Assembly: GCF_030209435.1 (NCBI RefSeq)
Contig: NZ_JARVRX010000001.1
Span: forward strand, 62,001-126,000
Direction: 5' to 3'
DNA from: Mycolicibacterium sp. lyk4-40-TYG-92
GTDB lineage: Bacteria; Actinomycetota; Actinomycetes; Mycobacteriales; Mycobacteriaceae
DNA length: 64,000 nt
In this document: piece by piece, positions 44,076 through 54,761 of the stretch
Layout of the letters: every line of letters starts with the position of its first letter
How positions within the stretch are numbered: position 1 is the first letter of the stretch
The notes under the pieces: model-generated
Databases searched by the model: none
The model's input: only the letters and a program-made list of their open reading frames with translations
What the model was told of the DNA's origin: nothing
Made by a program: the position numbers and the translations under genes

Positions 44076-45122
44076 ATGATCGATCCGACCCGGGCTGCGC
44101 GCGGCAGGCGTGCGAACCGCAGGCCGGGTTGGTTGCTGCTGACGGCGTTGCTGGTGCTCGCGATCATCGCCAGCTCCGCGCTGGTGTTCACCGATCAGGT
44201 CGAGTTGCTGAAGCTCGCTGTGGTGATCGCCCTGTGGGCCGCGGTGGCGGCGGCGTTCGCCTCGTTCATCTACCGGCGCCAGGCTGATCTGGACCAGGCC
44301 CGGGCCCGGGACCTCAAGCTCGTCTACGACCTGCAGCTGGACCGCGAGATCGCGGCGCGCCGCGAGTACGAGCTGTCGCTGGAATCGCATCTGCGCCGCG
44401 AGCTGGCCTCCGAATTGCGCGCCCAGTCGGCCGACGAGGTCGCGGCGCTGCGTGCGGAGCTTGCCGCGCTGCGCGCCAACCTCGAGTTCTACTTCGACAC
44501 CGATCTGGCACACCGCCCGGCGCTCGAGACCGACCGCAGCGGGCAGTCCGCGCCGGTCGGCCGCGTCGTCGCCAGCCGGATCGACACCGAGGACCGGCCG
44601 GACCTGATGTCGGAGCCGAACACCGAAGAGAGCCCCATCATCGACGTGGCGGCCGAGCCGCATGTGCCGCCGGACCCGTGGGCACCACCGCCGCCACCCC
44701 CGCCGCCGCAGCCGCCGTTCGGCGGCGCGCACCGTCGTCCGCCGCAGCCGGGACCGTCCGACTGGCAGCCGACGCCGGCCGAAGGCCAGTGGATCCCGGC
44801 CGGGCAGCCGGGCAGCAACTGGGCTCCCGTGCCGCCCCAACCGGACCGTGGCCCCGAACCGACGATGACGCTGCCGGTCGTCCCGCCCGCTCCCGAGCCG
44901 GCTTCCGAACCGCCGCGCCGGGGTCGTCACGGGGCCCCCGCGGAACCGGCCACCGAGCCGCCCGCGACAGAGACCCCTGTCACATCCGGTCGCCGGCGCC
45001 GAGCCGAACCCGAAGACGAACCCGCAGGTCAGCACGTTGGCGGGCAGCCCGCGGCAGAATTGTTGGCGCGGCTGCAGGCCAACACCAGCGGCGGCGGCCG
45101 TCGACGTCGCCGCGAGGACTGA
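44076..45122 (+). CDS. membrane protein with coiled coil and Pro-rich tail (Rv3604c-like)
   Basis: A 348-aa protein. A basic N-terminus and two transmembrane helices (about 20-38, 45-64), then a Leu/Ala/Glu coiled-coil-like helix (about 70-145), then a long disordered Pro/Glu/Arg-rich tail with a stretch of seven or more prolines and an Arg-rich end. It matches Rv3604c by position and design; function unknown. The cytosolic tail suggests a scaffold or protein-binding role at the membrane (inference). Confidence 0.87.
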   Translation: MIDPTRAARGRRANRRPGWLLLTALLVLAIIASSALVFTDQVELLKLAVVIALWAAVAAAFASFIYRRQADLDQARARDLKLVYDLQLDREIAARREYELSLESHLRRELASELRAQSADEVAALRAELAALRANLEFYFDTDLAHRPALETDRSGQSAPVGRVVASRIDTEDRPDLMSEPNTEESPIIDVAAEPHVPPDPWAPPPPPPPPQPPFGGAHRRPPQPGPSDWQPTPAEGQWIPAGQPGSNWAPVPPQPDRGPEPTMTLPVVPPAPEPASEPPRRGRHGAPAEPATEPPATETPVTSGRRRRAEPEDEPAGQHVGGQPAAELLARLQANTSGGGRRRRRED

Positions 45123-45140
45123 GCTACGCTCTGCGGTGAC

Positions 45141-45170
45141 CGTCCGGTACCTGCAGGCAGGACCGGAACG
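45141..45170 (+). terminator. possible hairpin terminator or leader structure
   Basis: CGTCCGGT (45141-45148) pairs with ACCGGAACG (45162-45170) over 8 bp with one bulge, in the 79-bp gap between the Rv3604c-like and DUF2520 genes. The T-tract is poor. Confidence 0.35.
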
Positions 45171-45201
45171 TTGAGAAACCACCAAATGTGAGGTCGCTGC
45201 A

Positions 45202-46128
45202 ATGAAGCAGCTCGACGGACTGCGTCCGGCCCGGCTCACTGTCGGAATCATTTCCGCAGGGCGGGTCGGCAGTGCGCTGGGTGTTGCGCTGGAGCGTGCG
45301 GACCACGTCGTCGTCGCCTGTAGCGCGATCTCCCATGCGTCGCGCGGCCGTGCCGAGCGCCGGCTGCCCGACACCCAGGTGTTGCCCGCGCACGACGTCG
45401 CCGCCAAGGCCGAACTCCTGCTGCTGGCCGTGCCGGACGCGGAGCTGACGTCCGTCGTCGCGGGCCTGGCGGCCACCGGATCGGTCCGCCCCGGGACCAT
45501 CGTCGTGCATACCTCGGGCGCCAACGGCATCGCCGTGCTGGCGCCGCTGACGGAACAGGGCTGTATCCCGCTGGCCATCCACCCGGCCATGACGTTCACC
45601 GGCTCGGACGAAGACATCACCCGGCTGTCGGAGACCTGTTTCGGTATCACCGCGGCCGACGAGATCGGCTACGCCATCGCCCAGTCCCTTGTTCTCGAGA
45701 TCGGCGGCGAACCGTTCCGGGTTCGCGAAGACGCCCGCACGCTGTACCACGCGGCCCTGGCGCACGCCGGCAATCACGTCATCACCGTCGTTCTCGACGC
45801 CGTCGAAGCCCTGCGCGGCGCGCTGGCCGGCCAGGAGCTGCTGGGCCAGGAACTGGTCACGGGCGACCCTGCCGGCATCGCCGAACGCATCCTCGCGCCG
45901 CTGGCGCGGGCCTCCCTGGAGAACGCGCTGCAGCGCGGGCAGAGCGCGCTGACGGGTCCGGTGGCCCGCGGCGACGGCGCTGCCGTCGCGGCCCACCTGA
46001 ATGCGATGGAAGAACTGAATCCCGAAGTGGCGCAGGCATATCGGGCCATGTCGCTGCGCACCGCACAACGTGCCCACGCACCCATCGAGGTTTTCGCCGT
46101 GTTGAACGACTCAGGGAGAGCGCAGTGA
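45202..46128 (+). CDS. Rossmann-like DUF2520 protein (Rv3603c-like)
   Basis: A 308-aa protein. N-terminal Rossmann domain ([13 protein letters not shown], residues 15-27) resembling F420-dependent NADP reductases and ketopantoate reductases. A DUF2520 helical domain follows ([38 protein letters not shown]). It directly precedes panC with a GTGA overlap, so an NAD(P)H-linked role in pantothenate synthesis, such as ketopantoate reduction, is a reasonable but unproven guess. Confidence 0.85.
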   Translation: MKQLDGLRPARLTVGIISAGRVGSALGVALERADHVVVACSAISHASRGRAERRLPDTQVLPAHDVAAKAELLLLAVPDAELTSVVAGLAATGSVRPGTIVVHTSGANGIAVLAPLTEQGCIPLAIHPAMTFTGSDEDITRLSETCFGITAADEIGYAIAQSLVLEIGGEPFRVREDARTLYHAALAHAGNHVITVVLDAVEALRGALAGQELLGQELVTGDPAGIAERILAPLARASLENALQRGQSALTGPVARGDGAAVAAHLNAMEELNPEVAQAYRAMSLRTAQRAHAPIEVFAVLNDSGRAQ

Positions 46129-47093
46129 CCGATCGCAGGCCGCCGAAGTTCACCGCCGGCGAGCTGAACCTCTACACCAATCCGACCGACGTGTCGGATG
46201 TGTCGCGGGTGCTGCGCGCCACCGGGCGCCGGGTGATGCTCGTGCCGACCATGGGGGCGCTGCACGACGGGCACCTGGAGCTGGTGCGCTCCGCCAAGAA
46301 GGTGCCCGGCGCCGTCGTCGTGGTCTCGATCTTCGTCAATCCCTTGCAGTTCGGCGCGGGGGAGGACCTGGACGCCTACCCGCGCACCCTGGATTCCGAC
46401 GTCGAGCTGCTGCGCGGCGAGGACGTCGACATCGTCTTCGCGCCCAGTGCCGCCGCCATGTATCCCAACGGTCAGCGCACCACGGTCCTGCCGGGTCCGC
46501 TGGGCGCCGAACTCGAGGGCGGGTCCCGGCCGACGCACTTCGCCGGGATGCTGACCGTCGTGCTCAAGCTGCTGAACATCGTGCGCCCCGATCGCGCGTT
46601 CTTCGGCGAAAAGGATTACCAGCAGCTGGTTCTGGTGCGCCAGATGGTCGAAGACCTCGACCTCGACGTGCGCATCCAGGCGGTGCCGATCGTGCGCGAG
46701 AACGACGGTCTGGCCATGTCGTCGCGCAACCGCTACCTCGATGCTGAACAGCGCGAGCAGGCCGGGGCATTGTCCGCGGCACTGCTGGCCGGCAAGTACT
46801 CCGCGTCGCACGGCGCGGCCGCCGCACTCGATGCGGCCCGGGCGGTCCTCGACGAGGTCCCCGCCATCGACGTCGACTATCTGGAAGTCCGGGACCCCTG
46901 GTTGGGTCCGGCACCGGCTTCGGGCCCGGCCCGGCTGCTGGTGGTGGGCCGGCTCGGCACGACCAGATTGTTGGACAACATCGCCATCGACATCGGCGCA
47001 TCCGCAGGGATCGACGGTCACCCGAATGTCGGGTCCGCCATCGACCATGACGGAGCCGACGGCGGCAACCACGAATTACCTTGGAGGAATTGA
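46125..47093 (+). CDS. panC: pantothenate synthetase
   Basis: A 322-aa protein with the nucleotidyl-transferase motifs [10 protein letters not shown] (about 41-50) and [10 protein letters not shown], plus SSRNRYL. It joins pantoate and beta-alanine with ATP. GTG at 46125 overlaps the upstream stop by GTGA. Its stop shares one base with the panD ATG. Confidence 0.97.
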   Translation: MTDRRPPKFTAGELNLYTNPTDVSDVSRVLRATGRRVMLVPTMGALHDGHLELVRSAKKVPGAVVVVSIFVNPLQFGAGEDLDAYPRTLDSDVELLRGEDVDIVFAPSAAAMYPNGQRTTVLPGPLGAELEGGSRPTHFAGMLTVVLKLLNIVRPDRAFFGEKDYQQLVLVRQMVEDLDLDVRIQAVPIVRENDGLAMSSRNRYLDAEQREQAGALSAALLAGKYSASHGAAAALDAARAVLDEVPAIDVDYLEVRDPWLGPAPASGPARLLVVGRLGTTRLLDNIAIDIGASAGIDGHPNVGSAIDHDGADGGNHELPWRN

Positions 47094-47500
47094 TGTTTCG
47101 CACCATGCTGAAGTCCAAGATCCACCGGGCCACGGTGACGCAGGCGGACCTGCACTATGTGGGTTCGGTGACCATCGACGCCGATCTGATGGATGCCGCC
47201 GACATCCTCGAGGGTGAGCAGGTCACCATCGTCGACATCGACAACGGCAACCGGCTCGTCACCTACGCCATCACCGGCGAGCGCGGTACCGGCATCATCG
47301 GGATCAACGGTGCCGCAGCGCATCTCATCCACCCCGGTGACCTGGTGATCCTCATCGCCTACGCCACCATGGACGACGCCGAGGCCCGCACGTACCAGCC
47401 GAACGTCATCTTCGTCGACGCGCAGAACCGGCAGATCGACTTCTCGCACGACGCCGCGCATGTCCCGGACGGCGTCGACGGCCTGCTGTCACCGCGGTAA
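47093..47500 (+). CDS. panD: aspartate 1-decarboxylase (pyruvoyl enzyme)
   Basis: A 135-aa protein. The self-cleavage site Gly24-Ser25 lies in HYVGSVTID; cleavage turns Ser25 into the pyruvoyl cofactor. It makes beta-alanine for PanC. ATG at 47093, preceded by GGAGG, is preferred over TTG at 47081. The C-terminal extension is of the type seen in mycobacterial PanD. Confidence 0.97.
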   Translation: MFRTMLKSKIHRATVTQADLHYVGSVTIDADLMDAADILEGEQVTIVDIDNGNRLVTYAITGERGTGIIGINGAAAHLIHPGDLVILIAYATMDDAEARTYQPNVIFVDAQNRQIDFSHDAAHVPDGVDGLLSPR

Positions 47501-47505
47501 CGCCG

Positions 47506-48315
47506 GTGCTGCTGGCAATCGATGTCCGCAACACCCACACCATCGTCGGGTTGATCTCCGGTTCTGGAGATCACGCAAAAGTGGTGCAGAACTGGCGGAT
47601 TCGTACCGAGTCGGAGGTGACGGCCGACGAGCTCGCGCTGACCATCGACGGCCTGATCGGTGACGACGCCGAAAACCTGCTCGGCGCAACGGGTTTGTCG
47701 ACGGTGCCGTCGGTGCTGCACGAAATCCGGGTGATGCTGGAGCAGTACTGGCCGAAGGTGCCGCATGTGCTGATCGAGCCGGGTGTGCGCACCGGCATCC
47801 CGCTGCTGGTCGACAACCCGAAAGAGGTCGGGGCCGACCGGATCGTCAACTGCCTTGCGGCGTACCACAAGTACGGCACCGCGGCCATCGTCGTCGACTT
47901 CGGGTCGTCGATCTGCGTCGACGTCGTCTCGGCCAAGGGTGAGTTCCTCGGCGGTGCCATCGCGCCGGGTGTCCAGGTGTCCTCGGACGCCGCGGCGGCC
48001 CGGTCGGCGGCGCTGCGCCGTGTCGAGCTGACCCGGCCGCGGTCGGTGATCGGCAAGAACACCGTCGAGTGCATGCAGGCCGGTGCCGTGTTCGGTTTTG
48101 CGGCCCTGGTGGACGGTCTGGTGAACCGGGTACGCGAGGACTTGGAGGACGCGCGGGGTTCCGACGGAAATCACGTCACCGTCGTGGCAACCGGGCACAC
48201 CGCGCAACTGGTGCTGCCGGATCTGCGCACCGTGCAGCACTACGAGAAGAACCTCACGCTCGACGGCCTCCGGCTGGTCTTCGAGCGCAACCAGCGCAAC
48301 GCCCGCCGCGGCTAG
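47506..48315 (+). CDS. coaX: type III pantothenate kinase
   Basis: A 269-aa ASKHA-fold protein. Phosphate motif AIDVRNTHT (residues 4-12), [39 protein letters not shown] and GGAIAPGVQ. It phosphorylates pantothenate as the first step of CoA synthesis. In mycobacteria a type I PanK is the main enzyme, so this copy may be secondary. GTG 5 bp after panD. The stop interlocks with the convergent PLP-enzyme stop in CTAG at 48312-48315. Confidence 0.93.
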   Translation: MLLAIDVRNTHTIVGLISGSGDHAKVVQNWRIRTESEVTADELALTIDGLIGDDAENLLGATGLSTVPSVLHEIRVMLEQYWPKVPHVLIEPGVRTGIPLLVDNPKEVGADRIVNCLAAYHKYGTAAIVVDFGSSICVDVVSAKGEFLGGAIAPGVQVSSDAAAARSAALRRVELTRPRSVIGKNTVECMQAGAVFGFAALVDGLVNRVREDLEDARGSDGNHVTVVATGHTAQLVLPDLRTVQHYEKNLTLDGLRLVFERNQRNARRG

Positions 48316-49568
48316 AAGAAGGTCCGCACCAGCTCGACCACCCGGTGGCCGGCGTCGAGCACCGGGATCAGCTGCCATTTGTCGAAAACGGTGCATGGGT
48401 GCGAGATGCCGAACTCGAGCCAATCGCCGACCTCGACGCTCTGGTCGCCCGGTGCCAGCCGCAGATAGGCGTGCTGGTCGTTGAGTTTCTCGACGCGGCT
48501 GTCGGGCCGCCCGTACGGCACGGGCAGGTCCTGGTCGAACGACACGTCCCGGCGGCCCATCCCCACGATGGCGAGGTCGGGCTCGGGCCGCGAGAGCACC
48601 TGCGCCCACACGCTCAGTGCGGGTTCGAGGTGGCCGTCGTCGCTCCGGCCCAGCGGTGAGGTCCGCGCGTACAGGCCGTCGTCGTGCGTCAGGTAGCAGC
48701 CGCTGCGCAGGACGGTGCGCACGGACATGCCCGCCGGCCAGCCGGTCAGGACGTCGGCGACCAGGTCGAAGTATGTGCTGCCGCCGGCCGTCACCAGGAT
48801 CTCGTCGGTCTCGAAAAGCGGGTGCAACCGGATCGCGGCATCTCGCATCGTCTGCAGGTACCGGGAGACGGCAGCCACCGCGGCAGCACCGACGTCATGG
48901 CCGGTCGCCGCCTCATAGCCGGCGACGCCGACCAGCCGCAGCCGGTCCGAGTCGACCACCGCGCGCGCCACGGCGTCGACGGTCTCGGCGCCGCGGCATC
49001 CGGTGCGGCCGCCCGGCTCGCCGATCTCGACGCAGACGTCGACCTGGCGGCGCCTGCCGGTCAGTGCGGACGTCATGAGCTGTACTCCGCGCACCGAGTC
49101 CACCCAGCAGGTCAGCTCGAAGTCGGGATTGGCGTCCAGTTCGGCGGCCAGCCAGCGCAGCCCGGTGACGTCGACCAGTTCGTTGGCCAGGATGATCCGC
49201 CGGACGCCGAAGGCCCGGAACACCCGGACCTGGCTGATGGTGGCGGCCGTGACCGCGACGGCCCCGGCGCCCAGCTGGCGGGCCAAGAGCTGCGGAGACA
49301 TGTGGGTCTTGCCGTGCGGCGCGAGCTCTACGCCCCGGCGGCGGCACCAGCGCGCCATGGTGACCATGTTGTGCACCAGCGGCTGGGTACGCAGCGTGGC
49401 GACCGGCGATACCGCGCCGTCGTCGAACAGACTGGGGCGCCGGCGGCACACCTGAGCAGGGGTCTGGCCCCACCACGAGGCCGGCAGACCCTTGAATCTC
49501 CAGTCGATCGGCTCGTGGTCCAGCGCGTCTACGGCGGACTGCTCCAAACTGGTGGCCATGGGCTTCAT
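48312..49568 (-). CDS. fold-type III PLP enzyme (D-amino-acid deaminase / D-threonine aldolase-like)
   Basis: A 418-aa protein. An alanine-racemase-like N-terminal barrel has the PLP Lys in [10 protein letters not shown] (about residues 82-91). The C-terminal D-serine-dehydratase domain has [11 protein letters not shown] near the end, with His and Cys in the zinc-ligand region of eukaryotic-type D-serine dehydratases. A likely activity is D-amino-acid deamination or D-threonine cleavage. ATG at 49568, or 49559 three codons on. It is divergent from lysS with a 15-bp gap and absent at this spot in M. tuberculosis. Confidence 0.85.
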   Translation of the reverse strand: MKPMATSLEQSAVDALDHEPIDWRFKGLPASWWGQTPAQVCRRRPSLFDDGAVSPVATLRTQPLVHNMVTMARWCRRRGVELAPHGKTHMSPQLLARQLGAGAVAVTAATISQVRVFRAFGVRRIILANELVDVTGLRWLAAELDANPDFELTCWVDSVRGVQLMTSALTGRRRQVDVCVEIGEPGGRTGCRGAETVDAVARAVVDSDRLRLVGVAGYEAATGHDVGAAAVAAVSRYLQTMRDAAIRLHPLFETDEILVTAGGSTYFDLVADVLTGWPAGMSVRTVLRSGCYLTHDDGLYARTSPLGRSDDGHLEPALSVWAQVLSRPEPDLAIVGMGRRDVSFDQDLPVPYGRPDSRVEKLNDQHAYLRLAPGDQSVEVGDWLEFGISHPCTVFDKWQLIPVLDAGHRVVELVRTFF

Positions 49569-49569
49569 T

Positions 49570-49575
49570 TAAGCT
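49570..49575 (+). promoter_or_regulatory. -10 element of lysS (leaderless)
   Basis: TAAGCT, then 8 nt, then GTG at 49584. The hexamer lies in the 15-bp gap between the divergent starts, so the two promoters must overlap the opposite gene. Confidence 0.5.
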
Positions 49576-49583
49576 GGCATTTC

Positions 49584-51086
49584 GTGAGCGAAGCCGACAG
49601 CCCCGACATTCCCGAGCAGTTCCGCATCCGCCAGGCCAAGCGTGAGCGGCTGCTGGCCGAGGGGCGTGACCCGTATCCGGTCGAGGTGCCGCGCACCCAC
49701 ACCCTGGCCGAGCTGCGGGCGGCGTATCCGGAGCTCGCCGCGGACACCGCGACCGGCGACATCGTCGGCGTGGCGGGGCGCGTCGTGTTCGCCCGGAACT
49801 CGGGAAAGCTGTGCTTCGCGACGCTGCAGGAGGGCGACGGCACCCAACTGCAGGCCATGCTGAGCCTGGACAAGGTGGGCCAGGAGTCGCTCGATTCGTG
49901 GAAGTCGGACGTCGACCTGGGTGACATCGTGTTCATCGAGGGCGAGGTCATCAGTTCCCGGCGCGGTGAATTATCTGTGCTTGCCCAGAACTGGCAAATT
50001 GTCTCGAAGGCCCTGCGACCGCTTCCCGTCGCGCACAAGGAATTGAATGAAGAGACCCGGGTCCGGCAGCGGTACGTCGACCTGATCGTGCGGCCCGAGG
50101 CCCGCAATGTCGCCCGCCAGCGCATTGCCGTGGTGCGGGCATTGCGGTCGGCATTGGAGCGTCGCGGTTTTCTCGAAGTCGAGACCCCGATGCTGCAGAC
50201 GCTGCCCGGTGGTGCCGCGGCGCGCCCATTCATCACGCACTCCAACGCGCTCGATGCGGATCTGTACCTGCGTATCGCGCCCGAGTTGTTCCTGAAGCGC
50301 TGCCTGGTCGGTGGCTTCGAGAAGGTTTTTGAGCTTAATCGGAACTTTCGTAACGAGGGCGCGGATTCCACGCATTCACCGGAATTTGCGATGTTGGAGA
50401 CATATCAGGCCTACGGCACATATGACGATTCCGCGATTGTGACGCGTGAGCTTATTCAGGAGGTTGCCGACGAGGCCATTGGGACTCGAATGGTCCCACT
50501 GCCGGACGGTTCCACCTACGACCTCGACGGTGAATGGGCGACCGTCGAAATGTATCCGTCGTTGTCGGAAGCGCTGGGCGAGGAGATCACTCCGGAGACT
50601 TCCGTCGAGTACCTGTGGAAGGTGGCCGAACGGCTCGGCGCCGAGATTCCCCGGGACCGGGGGTACGGCCACGGGAAATTGATCGAGGAACTGTGGGAGC
50701 ACACCGTCGGTGATCACCTTTGGGCGCCGACCTTCGTACGGGATTTCCCGGTGGAGACCACGCCGCTCACGCGCGCCCACCGCTCTATTCCGGGCGTTAC
50801 GGAAAAATGGGATCTGTATGTCCGGAAGTTCGAGCTCGCCACCGGATATTCGGAGTTGATCGATCCGGTCATTCAACGCGAACGTTTCGAGGCACAGGCG
50901 CGTGCCGCCGCTGCCGGTGACGACGAGGCAATGCGACTTGATGAGGATTTCCTTATCGCATTGGAGTATGCGATGCCGCCGACGACCGGAACGGGAATGG
51001 GGCTCGACCGCTTGCTGATGGCGTTGACGGGGTTGACGATTAGGGACACGGTTTTGTTCCCGATTGTTCGCCGTCAGGGCGACTGA
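49584..51086 (+). CDS. lysS: lysyl-tRNA synthetase (class II)
   Basis: A 500-aa protein. N-terminal OB-fold anticodon domain ([12 protein letters not shown]...) and class II catalytic core with motif 2 [14 protein letters not shown] and motif 3 [13 protein letters not shown]. It charges tRNA-Lys. GTG at 49584 gives the usual length. From about 49960 the third codon positions become visibly less GC-rich than in neighbouring genes (GAA, ATT, CTT, TTT codons). Orthologue of LysS (Rv3598c), upstream of lsr2 as in other mycobacteria. Confidence 0.96.
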   Translation: MSEADSPDIPEQFRIRQAKRERLLAEGRDPYPVEVPRTHTLAELRAAYPELAADTATGDIVGVAGRVVFARNSGKLCFATLQEGDGTQLQAMLSLDKVGQESLDSWKSDVDLGDIVFIEGEVISSRRGELSVLAQNWQIVSKALRPLPVAHKELNEETRVRQRYVDLIVRPEARNVARQRIAVVRALRSALERRGFLEVETPMLQTLPGGAAARPFITHSNALDADLYLRIAPELFLKRCLVGGFEKVFELNRNFRNEGADSTHSPEFAMLETYQAYGTYDDSAIVTRELIQEVADEAIGTRMVPLPDGSTYDLDGEWATVEMYPSLSEALGEEITPETSVEYLWKVAERLGAEIPRDRGYGHGKLIEELWEHTVGDHLWAPTFVRDFPVETTPLTRAHRSIPGVTEKWDLYVRKFELATGYSELIDPVIQRERFEAQARAAAAGDDEAMRLDEDFLIALEYAMPPTTGTGMGLDRLLMALTGLTIRDTVLFPIVRRQGD

Positions 51087-51183
51087 AAACTGAGCTGACC
51101 CTGAGACTTGTTGAAGGAATTCGAGTCCTATGCCAGCATTGTTATGGCAGAGTCGATTCTGCATTTTTCCGAGGCAGAAGGGT

Positions 51184-51189
51184 TAGTGT
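51184..51189 (+). promoter_or_regulatory. -10 element of lsr2 (leaderless)
   Basis: TAGTGT, then 6 nt, then ATG at 51196. The 109-bp leader region also holds a TGCCA...TGGCA inverted repeat near 51131-51148 and AT-rich stretches. Confidence 0.45.
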
Positions 51190-51195
51190 GGGCCG

Positions 51196-51543
51196 ATGGC
51201 AAAGAAAGTGACTGTCACGCTCGTCGACGATTTCGACGGTGAAGGTGCGGCGGATGAGACGGTCGAATTTGCTCTCGACGGGGTGAACTACGAGATCGAC
51301 CTCACCACCAAGAACGCAACCAAGCTTCGGAATGATTTGAAGAAATGGGTCGAGGCCGGCCGTCGTGTCGGTGGTCGCCGCCGCGGACGCGCCAGCACCG
51401 GCTCGACGGGGCGGGGTCGCGCGTCCATCGATCGTGAGCAGAGCGCCGCCATCCGGGATTGGGCGCGCCGCAACGGTCACAATGTCTCCAGCCGGGGCCG
51501 TATCCCGGCGGAGATCATCGACGCGTTCCACGCCGCCACCTGA
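51196..51543 (+). CDS. lsr2: Lsr2, H-NS-like nucleoid-associated protein
   Basis: A 115-aa protein. N-terminal dimerisation domain [15 protein letters not shown]..., a basic linker, and a C-terminal AT-hook-like DNA-binding domain with the RGR motif at residues 100-102 ([10 protein letters not shown]). It bridges AT-rich DNA and silences acquired genes. A strong hairpin terminator follows, separating it from clpC1. Confidence 0.97.
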   Translation: MAKKVTVTLVDDFDGEGAADETVEFALDGVNYEIDLTTKNATKLRNDLKKWVEAGRRVGGRRRGRASTGSTGRGRASIDREQSAAIRDWARRNGHNVSSRGRIPAEIIDAFHAAT

Positions 51544-51547
51544 GCCG

Positions 51548-51580
51548 GCGGGCAACAGAATTCAGGGTTGCCCGCAGTTT
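51548..51580 (+). terminator. rho-independent terminator of lsr2
   Basis: GCGGGCAAC (51548-51556) pairs perfectly with GTTGCCCGC (51567-51575) over a 10-nt loop, followed by AGTTT, five bases after the lsr2 stop. Confidence 0.8.
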
Positions 51581-51584
51581 CTCT

Positions 51585-51600
51585 GTTCGCTTTGGGCGTA
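51585..51600 (+). promoter_or_regulatory. candidate ClgR box upstream of clpC1
   Basis: GTTCGCTTTGGGCGTA fits the ClgR half-sites GTTCGC-N5-GCG. ClgR activates clp genes in actinobacteria, including clpC in Corynebacterium and Mycobacterium. It lies about 200 bp upstream of clpC1. A TAGAGT at 51717-51722 could be a -10. Confidence 0.45.
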
Positions 51601-51802
51601 GCCCGGTCGGGCTGATCCGGGAAACGATTCATAGCCGCAGGGCGTTGGCCTTTTCGCAGCGCTGAGTGGCCTTGCGAGCTAGGGGATACCGCAGGGCACG
51701 CATGGTCGCCGCCCATTAGAGTGGACGGTAGGCGCACAGCGTCGCGACACGCGAAGTGACGCGGCAGGAGCTGCGGCTACGAGGGAGAGCAGGTAACCAC
51801 CG

Positions 51803-54325
51803 ATGTTTGAGAGATTCACCGACCGGGCCCGTCGGGTCGTCGTCCTGGCTCAAGAAGAAGCCAGGATGCTCAACCACAACTACATCGGCACCGAGCACAT
51901 CCTGCTTGGCCTCATTCATGAGGGCGAGGGCGTAGCTGCCAAGTCGCTGGAATCGCTGGGCATCTCGCTGGAGGGCGTGCGCAGCCAGGTCGAAGAGATC
52001 ATCGGCCAGGGCCAGCAGGCGCCGTCCGGCCATATCCCGTTCACGCCGCGCGCCAAGAAGGTGCTGGAGCTGTCGCTGCGCGAGGCGCTGCAGCTCGGCC
52101 ACAACTACATCGGCACCGAGCACATCCTGCTCGGCCTGATCCGTGAGGGCGAGGGCGTCGCCGCGCAGGTGCTCGTCAAGCTGGGCGCCGAGCTGACGCG
52201 GGTGCGTCAGCAGGTCATCCAGCTGCTGTCGGGCTACCAGGGCAAGGAGACCGCCGAAGCCGGCACCGGTGGGCGCGGTGGCGAGACGGGCAACCCGTCG
52301 ACGTCGCTCGTGCTCGACCAGTTCGGCCGCAACCTGACGGCCGCCGCCGCCGAGGGCAAGCTCGATCCGGTCATCGGCCGCGAGAAGGAAATCGAGCGGG
52401 TCATGCAGGTGCTGAGCCGCCGCACCAAGAACAACCCGGTGCTGATCGGTGAGCCCGGTGTCGGTAAGACCGCCGTCGTCGAGGGCCTGGCGCAGGCCAT
52501 CGTGCACGGCGAGGTCCCCGAGACCCTCAAGGACAAACAGCTCTACACGCTGGACCTGGGCTCGCTGGTCGCCGGCAGCCGCTACCGCGGTGACTTCGAA
52601 GAGCGCCTGAAGAAGGTGCTCAAGGAGATCAACACCCGCGGCGACATCATCCTGTTCATCGACGAGCTGCACACGCTCGTCGGGGCGGGTGCCGCCGAGG
52701 GCGCCATCGACGCCGCCAGCATCCTGAAGCCGAAGCTGGCCCGTGGCGAGCTGCAGACCATCGGTGCGACCACCCTCGACGAGTACCGCAAGTACATCGA
52801 GAAGGACGCCGCCCTCGAGCGCCGGTTCCAGCCGGTGCAGGTGGGCGAGCCGACCGTCGAGCACACCATCGAGATCCTCAAGGGTCTGCGCGACCGCTAC
52901 GAGGCGCACCACCGCGTCTCCATCACCGACGGTGCGCTGGTCGCGGCCGCGACGCTGGCCGACCGCTACATCAACGACCGGTTCCTGCCGGACAAGGCCA
53001 TCGACCTGATCGACGAGGCCGGTGCCCGCATGCGCATCCGCCGGATGACCGCTCCGCCAGACCTGCGCGAGTTCGACGAGAAGATCGCCGATGCCCGCCG
53101 GGAGAAGGAATCGGCCATCGACGCGCAGGACTTCGAGAAGGCAGCCCGGCTGCGCGACTCGGAGAAGACGCTGGTCGCCCAGCGCGCCGAGCGCGAGAAG
53201 CAGTGGCGTTCGGGTGACCTCGACGTGGTCGCCGAGGTCGACGACGAGCAGATCGCCGAGGTCCTGGGCAACTGGACCGGTATCCCGGTCTTCAAGCTGA
53301 CCGAGGCCGAGACCACGCGTCTGCTGCGCATGGAAGATGAGCTGCACAAGCGGATCATCGGCCAGGTCGACGCCGTCAAGGCGGTCTCGAAGGCCATCCG
53401 GCGTACCCGCGCCGGCCTGAAGGACCCGAAGCGTCCGTCGGGCTCGTTCATCTTCGCCGGCCCGTCCGGTGTCGGTAAGACCGAGCTGTCGAAGGCGCTG
53501 GCCGAGTTCCTGTTCGGTGACGACGACGCGCTCATCCAGATCGACATGGGCGAGTTCCACGACCGCTTCACCGCGTCGCGGCTGTTCGGTGCCCCTCCGG
53601 GCTACGTCGGCTACGAAGAAGGCGGCCAGCTCACCGAGAAGGTGCGCCGCAAGCCGTTCAGCGTCGTGCTGTTCGACGAGATCGAGAAGGCCCACCAGGA
53701 GATCTACAACAGCCTCCTGCAGGTCCTCGAAGACGGCCGCCTGACCGATGGTCAGGGCCGTACCGTCGACTTCAAGAACACCGTGCTGATCTTCACCTCG
53801 AACCTCGGTACGAGCGACATCAGCAAGGCGGTCGGCCTCGGCTTCACGCAGGGTGGCGGCGAGAACAACTACGAGCGCATGAAGCTCAAGGTGCACGACG
53901 AGCTGAAGAAGCACTTCCGCCCGGAGTTCCTGAACCGAATCGACGACATCATCGTGTTCCACCAGCTGACGCAGGAAGAGATCATCCAGATGGTCGACCT
54001 GATGATCGGCCGGGTCGGCAAGCAGCTCAAGGCCAAGGACATGGAGATGGAGCTGACCGACAAGGCCAAGGCACTGCTGGCCAAGCGCGGCTTCGATCCC
54101 GTCCTGGGCGCCCGCCCGCTGCGCCGGACCATTCAGCGCGAGATCGAGGACCAGCTCTCCGAGAAGATTCTCTTCGAGGAGGTCGGCCCCGGTCAGCTGG
54201 TCACCGTGGACGTCGACAACTGGGACGGCGAGAGCAACAACACCGAGGATGCGGTGTTCACCTTCGCCGGCCGTCGCAAGGAATCGGCCGATCTGGCCGA
54301 GGCCGCGGCGACTGTCTCGGAGTAA
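51803..54325 (+). CDS. clpC1: ClpC1, AAA+ unfoldase of the Clp protease
   Basis: An 840-aa protein. Two N-terminal Clp repeats (residues 1-145; [20 protein letters not shown] and the second [12 protein letters not shown] copy) form the domain bound by cyclomarin-type antibiotics. D1 has Walker A GEPGVGKT, a coiled-coil UVR-type middle region ([13 protein letters not shown]) follows, and D2 has Walker A GPSGVGKT. The ClpP-docking loop contains LGF (about residue 680). It unfolds substrates for ClpP1P2. ATG at 51803. A strong terminator follows. Confidence 0.97.
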   Translation: MFERFTDRARRVVVLAQEEARMLNHNYIGTEHILLGLIHEGEGVAAKSLESLGISLEGVRSQVEEIIGQGQQAPSGHIPFTPRAKKVLELSLREALQLGHNYIGTEHILLGLIREGEGVAAQVLVKLGAELTRVRQQVIQLLSGYQGKETAEAGTGGRGGETGNPSTSLVLDQFGRNLTAAAAEGKLDPVIGREKEIERVMQVLSRRTKNNPVLIGEPGVGKTAVVEGLAQAIVHGEVPETLKDKQLYTLDLGSLVAGSRYRGDFEERLKKVLKEINTRGDIILFIDELHTLVGAGAAEGAIDAASILKPKLARGELQTIGATTLDEYRKYIEKDAALERRFQPVQVGEPTVEHTIEILKGLRDRYEAHHRVSITDGALVAAATLADRYINDRFLPDKAIDLIDEAGARMRIRRMTAPPDLREFDEKIADARREKESAIDAQDFEKAARLRDSEKTLVAQRAEREKQWRSGDLDVVAEVDDEQIAEVLGNWTGIPVFKLTEAETTRLLRMEDELHKRIIGQVDAVKAVSKAIRRTRAGLKDPKRPSGSFIFAGPSGVGKTELSKALAEFLFGDDDALIQIDMGEFHDRFTASRLFGAPPGYVGYEEGGQLTEKVRRKPFSVVLFDEIEKAHQEIYNSLLQVLEDGRLTDGQGRTVDFKNTVLIFTSNLGTSDISKAVGLGFTQGGGENNYERMKLKVHDELKKHFRPEFLNRIDDIIVFHQLTQEEIIQMVDLMIGRVGKQLKAKDMEMELTDKAKALLAKRGFDPVLGARPLRRTIQREIEDQLSEKILFEEVGPGQLVTVDVDNWDGESNNTEDAVFTFAGRRKESADLAEAAATVSE

Positions 54326-54335
54326 CGGATCGCGG

Positions 54336-54373
54336 AAAATACCCTCTCCCGGACATCGGGGGAGGGTATTTTT
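54336..54373 (+). terminator. rho-independent terminator of clpC1
   Basis: AAAATACCCTCTCCC (54336-54350) pairs with GGGGGAGGGTATTTT (54358-54372) with one mismatch, a 7-nt loop and a T-run, 10 nt after the clpC1 stop. Confidence 0.9.
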
Positions 54374-54396
54374 CGTTGGGCGTGTATCTTCATCCC

Positions 54397-54524
54397 GTAC
54401 GACGGTGTATGGAAGCCGGTGAAAATCCGGCGCGGTTGCGCCACTGTGAGCCCTCGCGGCGAGTCAGATCTTTCGCCGTCGTGCAGAACCGAACAATGTA
54501 GGGGCGCGTGACCCCGTAGGAGGT
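54397..54524 (+). promoter_or_regulatory. cobalamin riboswitch controlling cbtBA
   Basis: Conserved core GAAGCCGGTGAAAATCCGGC (54412-54431) followed by the B12 box GCCACTG (54440-54446) and a GAGTCAG segment. ACGACGG (54399-54405) and CCGTCGT (54476-54482) close the outer stem. The probable expression platform is GGGG...CCCC (about 54501-54515), next to AGGAGG of cbtB, suggesting translational control. The core is short, of the compact AdoCbl class. Confidence 0.9.
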
Positions 54525-54530
54525 TTGACC

Positions 54531-54746
54531 ATGACGAGTATCGCGGTTTCGAAGCCGGGTGTATCGACCAAGGCGCTATCGGCGACGCGGGTGGCAGTGC
54601 TGCTCGGGGTGACGATCTTCCTGGCGATGCTGGCCTACTACCTCGTCGGCATCGACGAGGGCATGATGTCGATGTTCGGCAAAACCGTCGTGGTCCACGA
54701 GTGGGTGCACGACTCGCGGCACTTCCTCGGCTTCCCCTGCCACTGA
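54531..54746 (+). CDS. cbtB: CbtB, small cobalt-transport subunit
   Basis: A 71-aa protein. One transmembrane helix (about 22-40) and a C-terminal metal-binding motif VHEWVHDSRHFLGFPCH rich in His with one Cys. ATG at 54531 behind a perfect AGGAGG. CbtB works with CbtA in cobalt uptake for B12 synthesis and is usually under a cobalamin riboswitch, as here. Confidence 0.92.
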   Translation: MTSIAVSKPGVSTKALSATRVAVLLGVTIFLAMLAYYLVGIDEGMMSMFGKTVVVHEWVHDSRHFLGFPCH

Positions 54747-54761
54747 CCCCAGGGGACTTTC

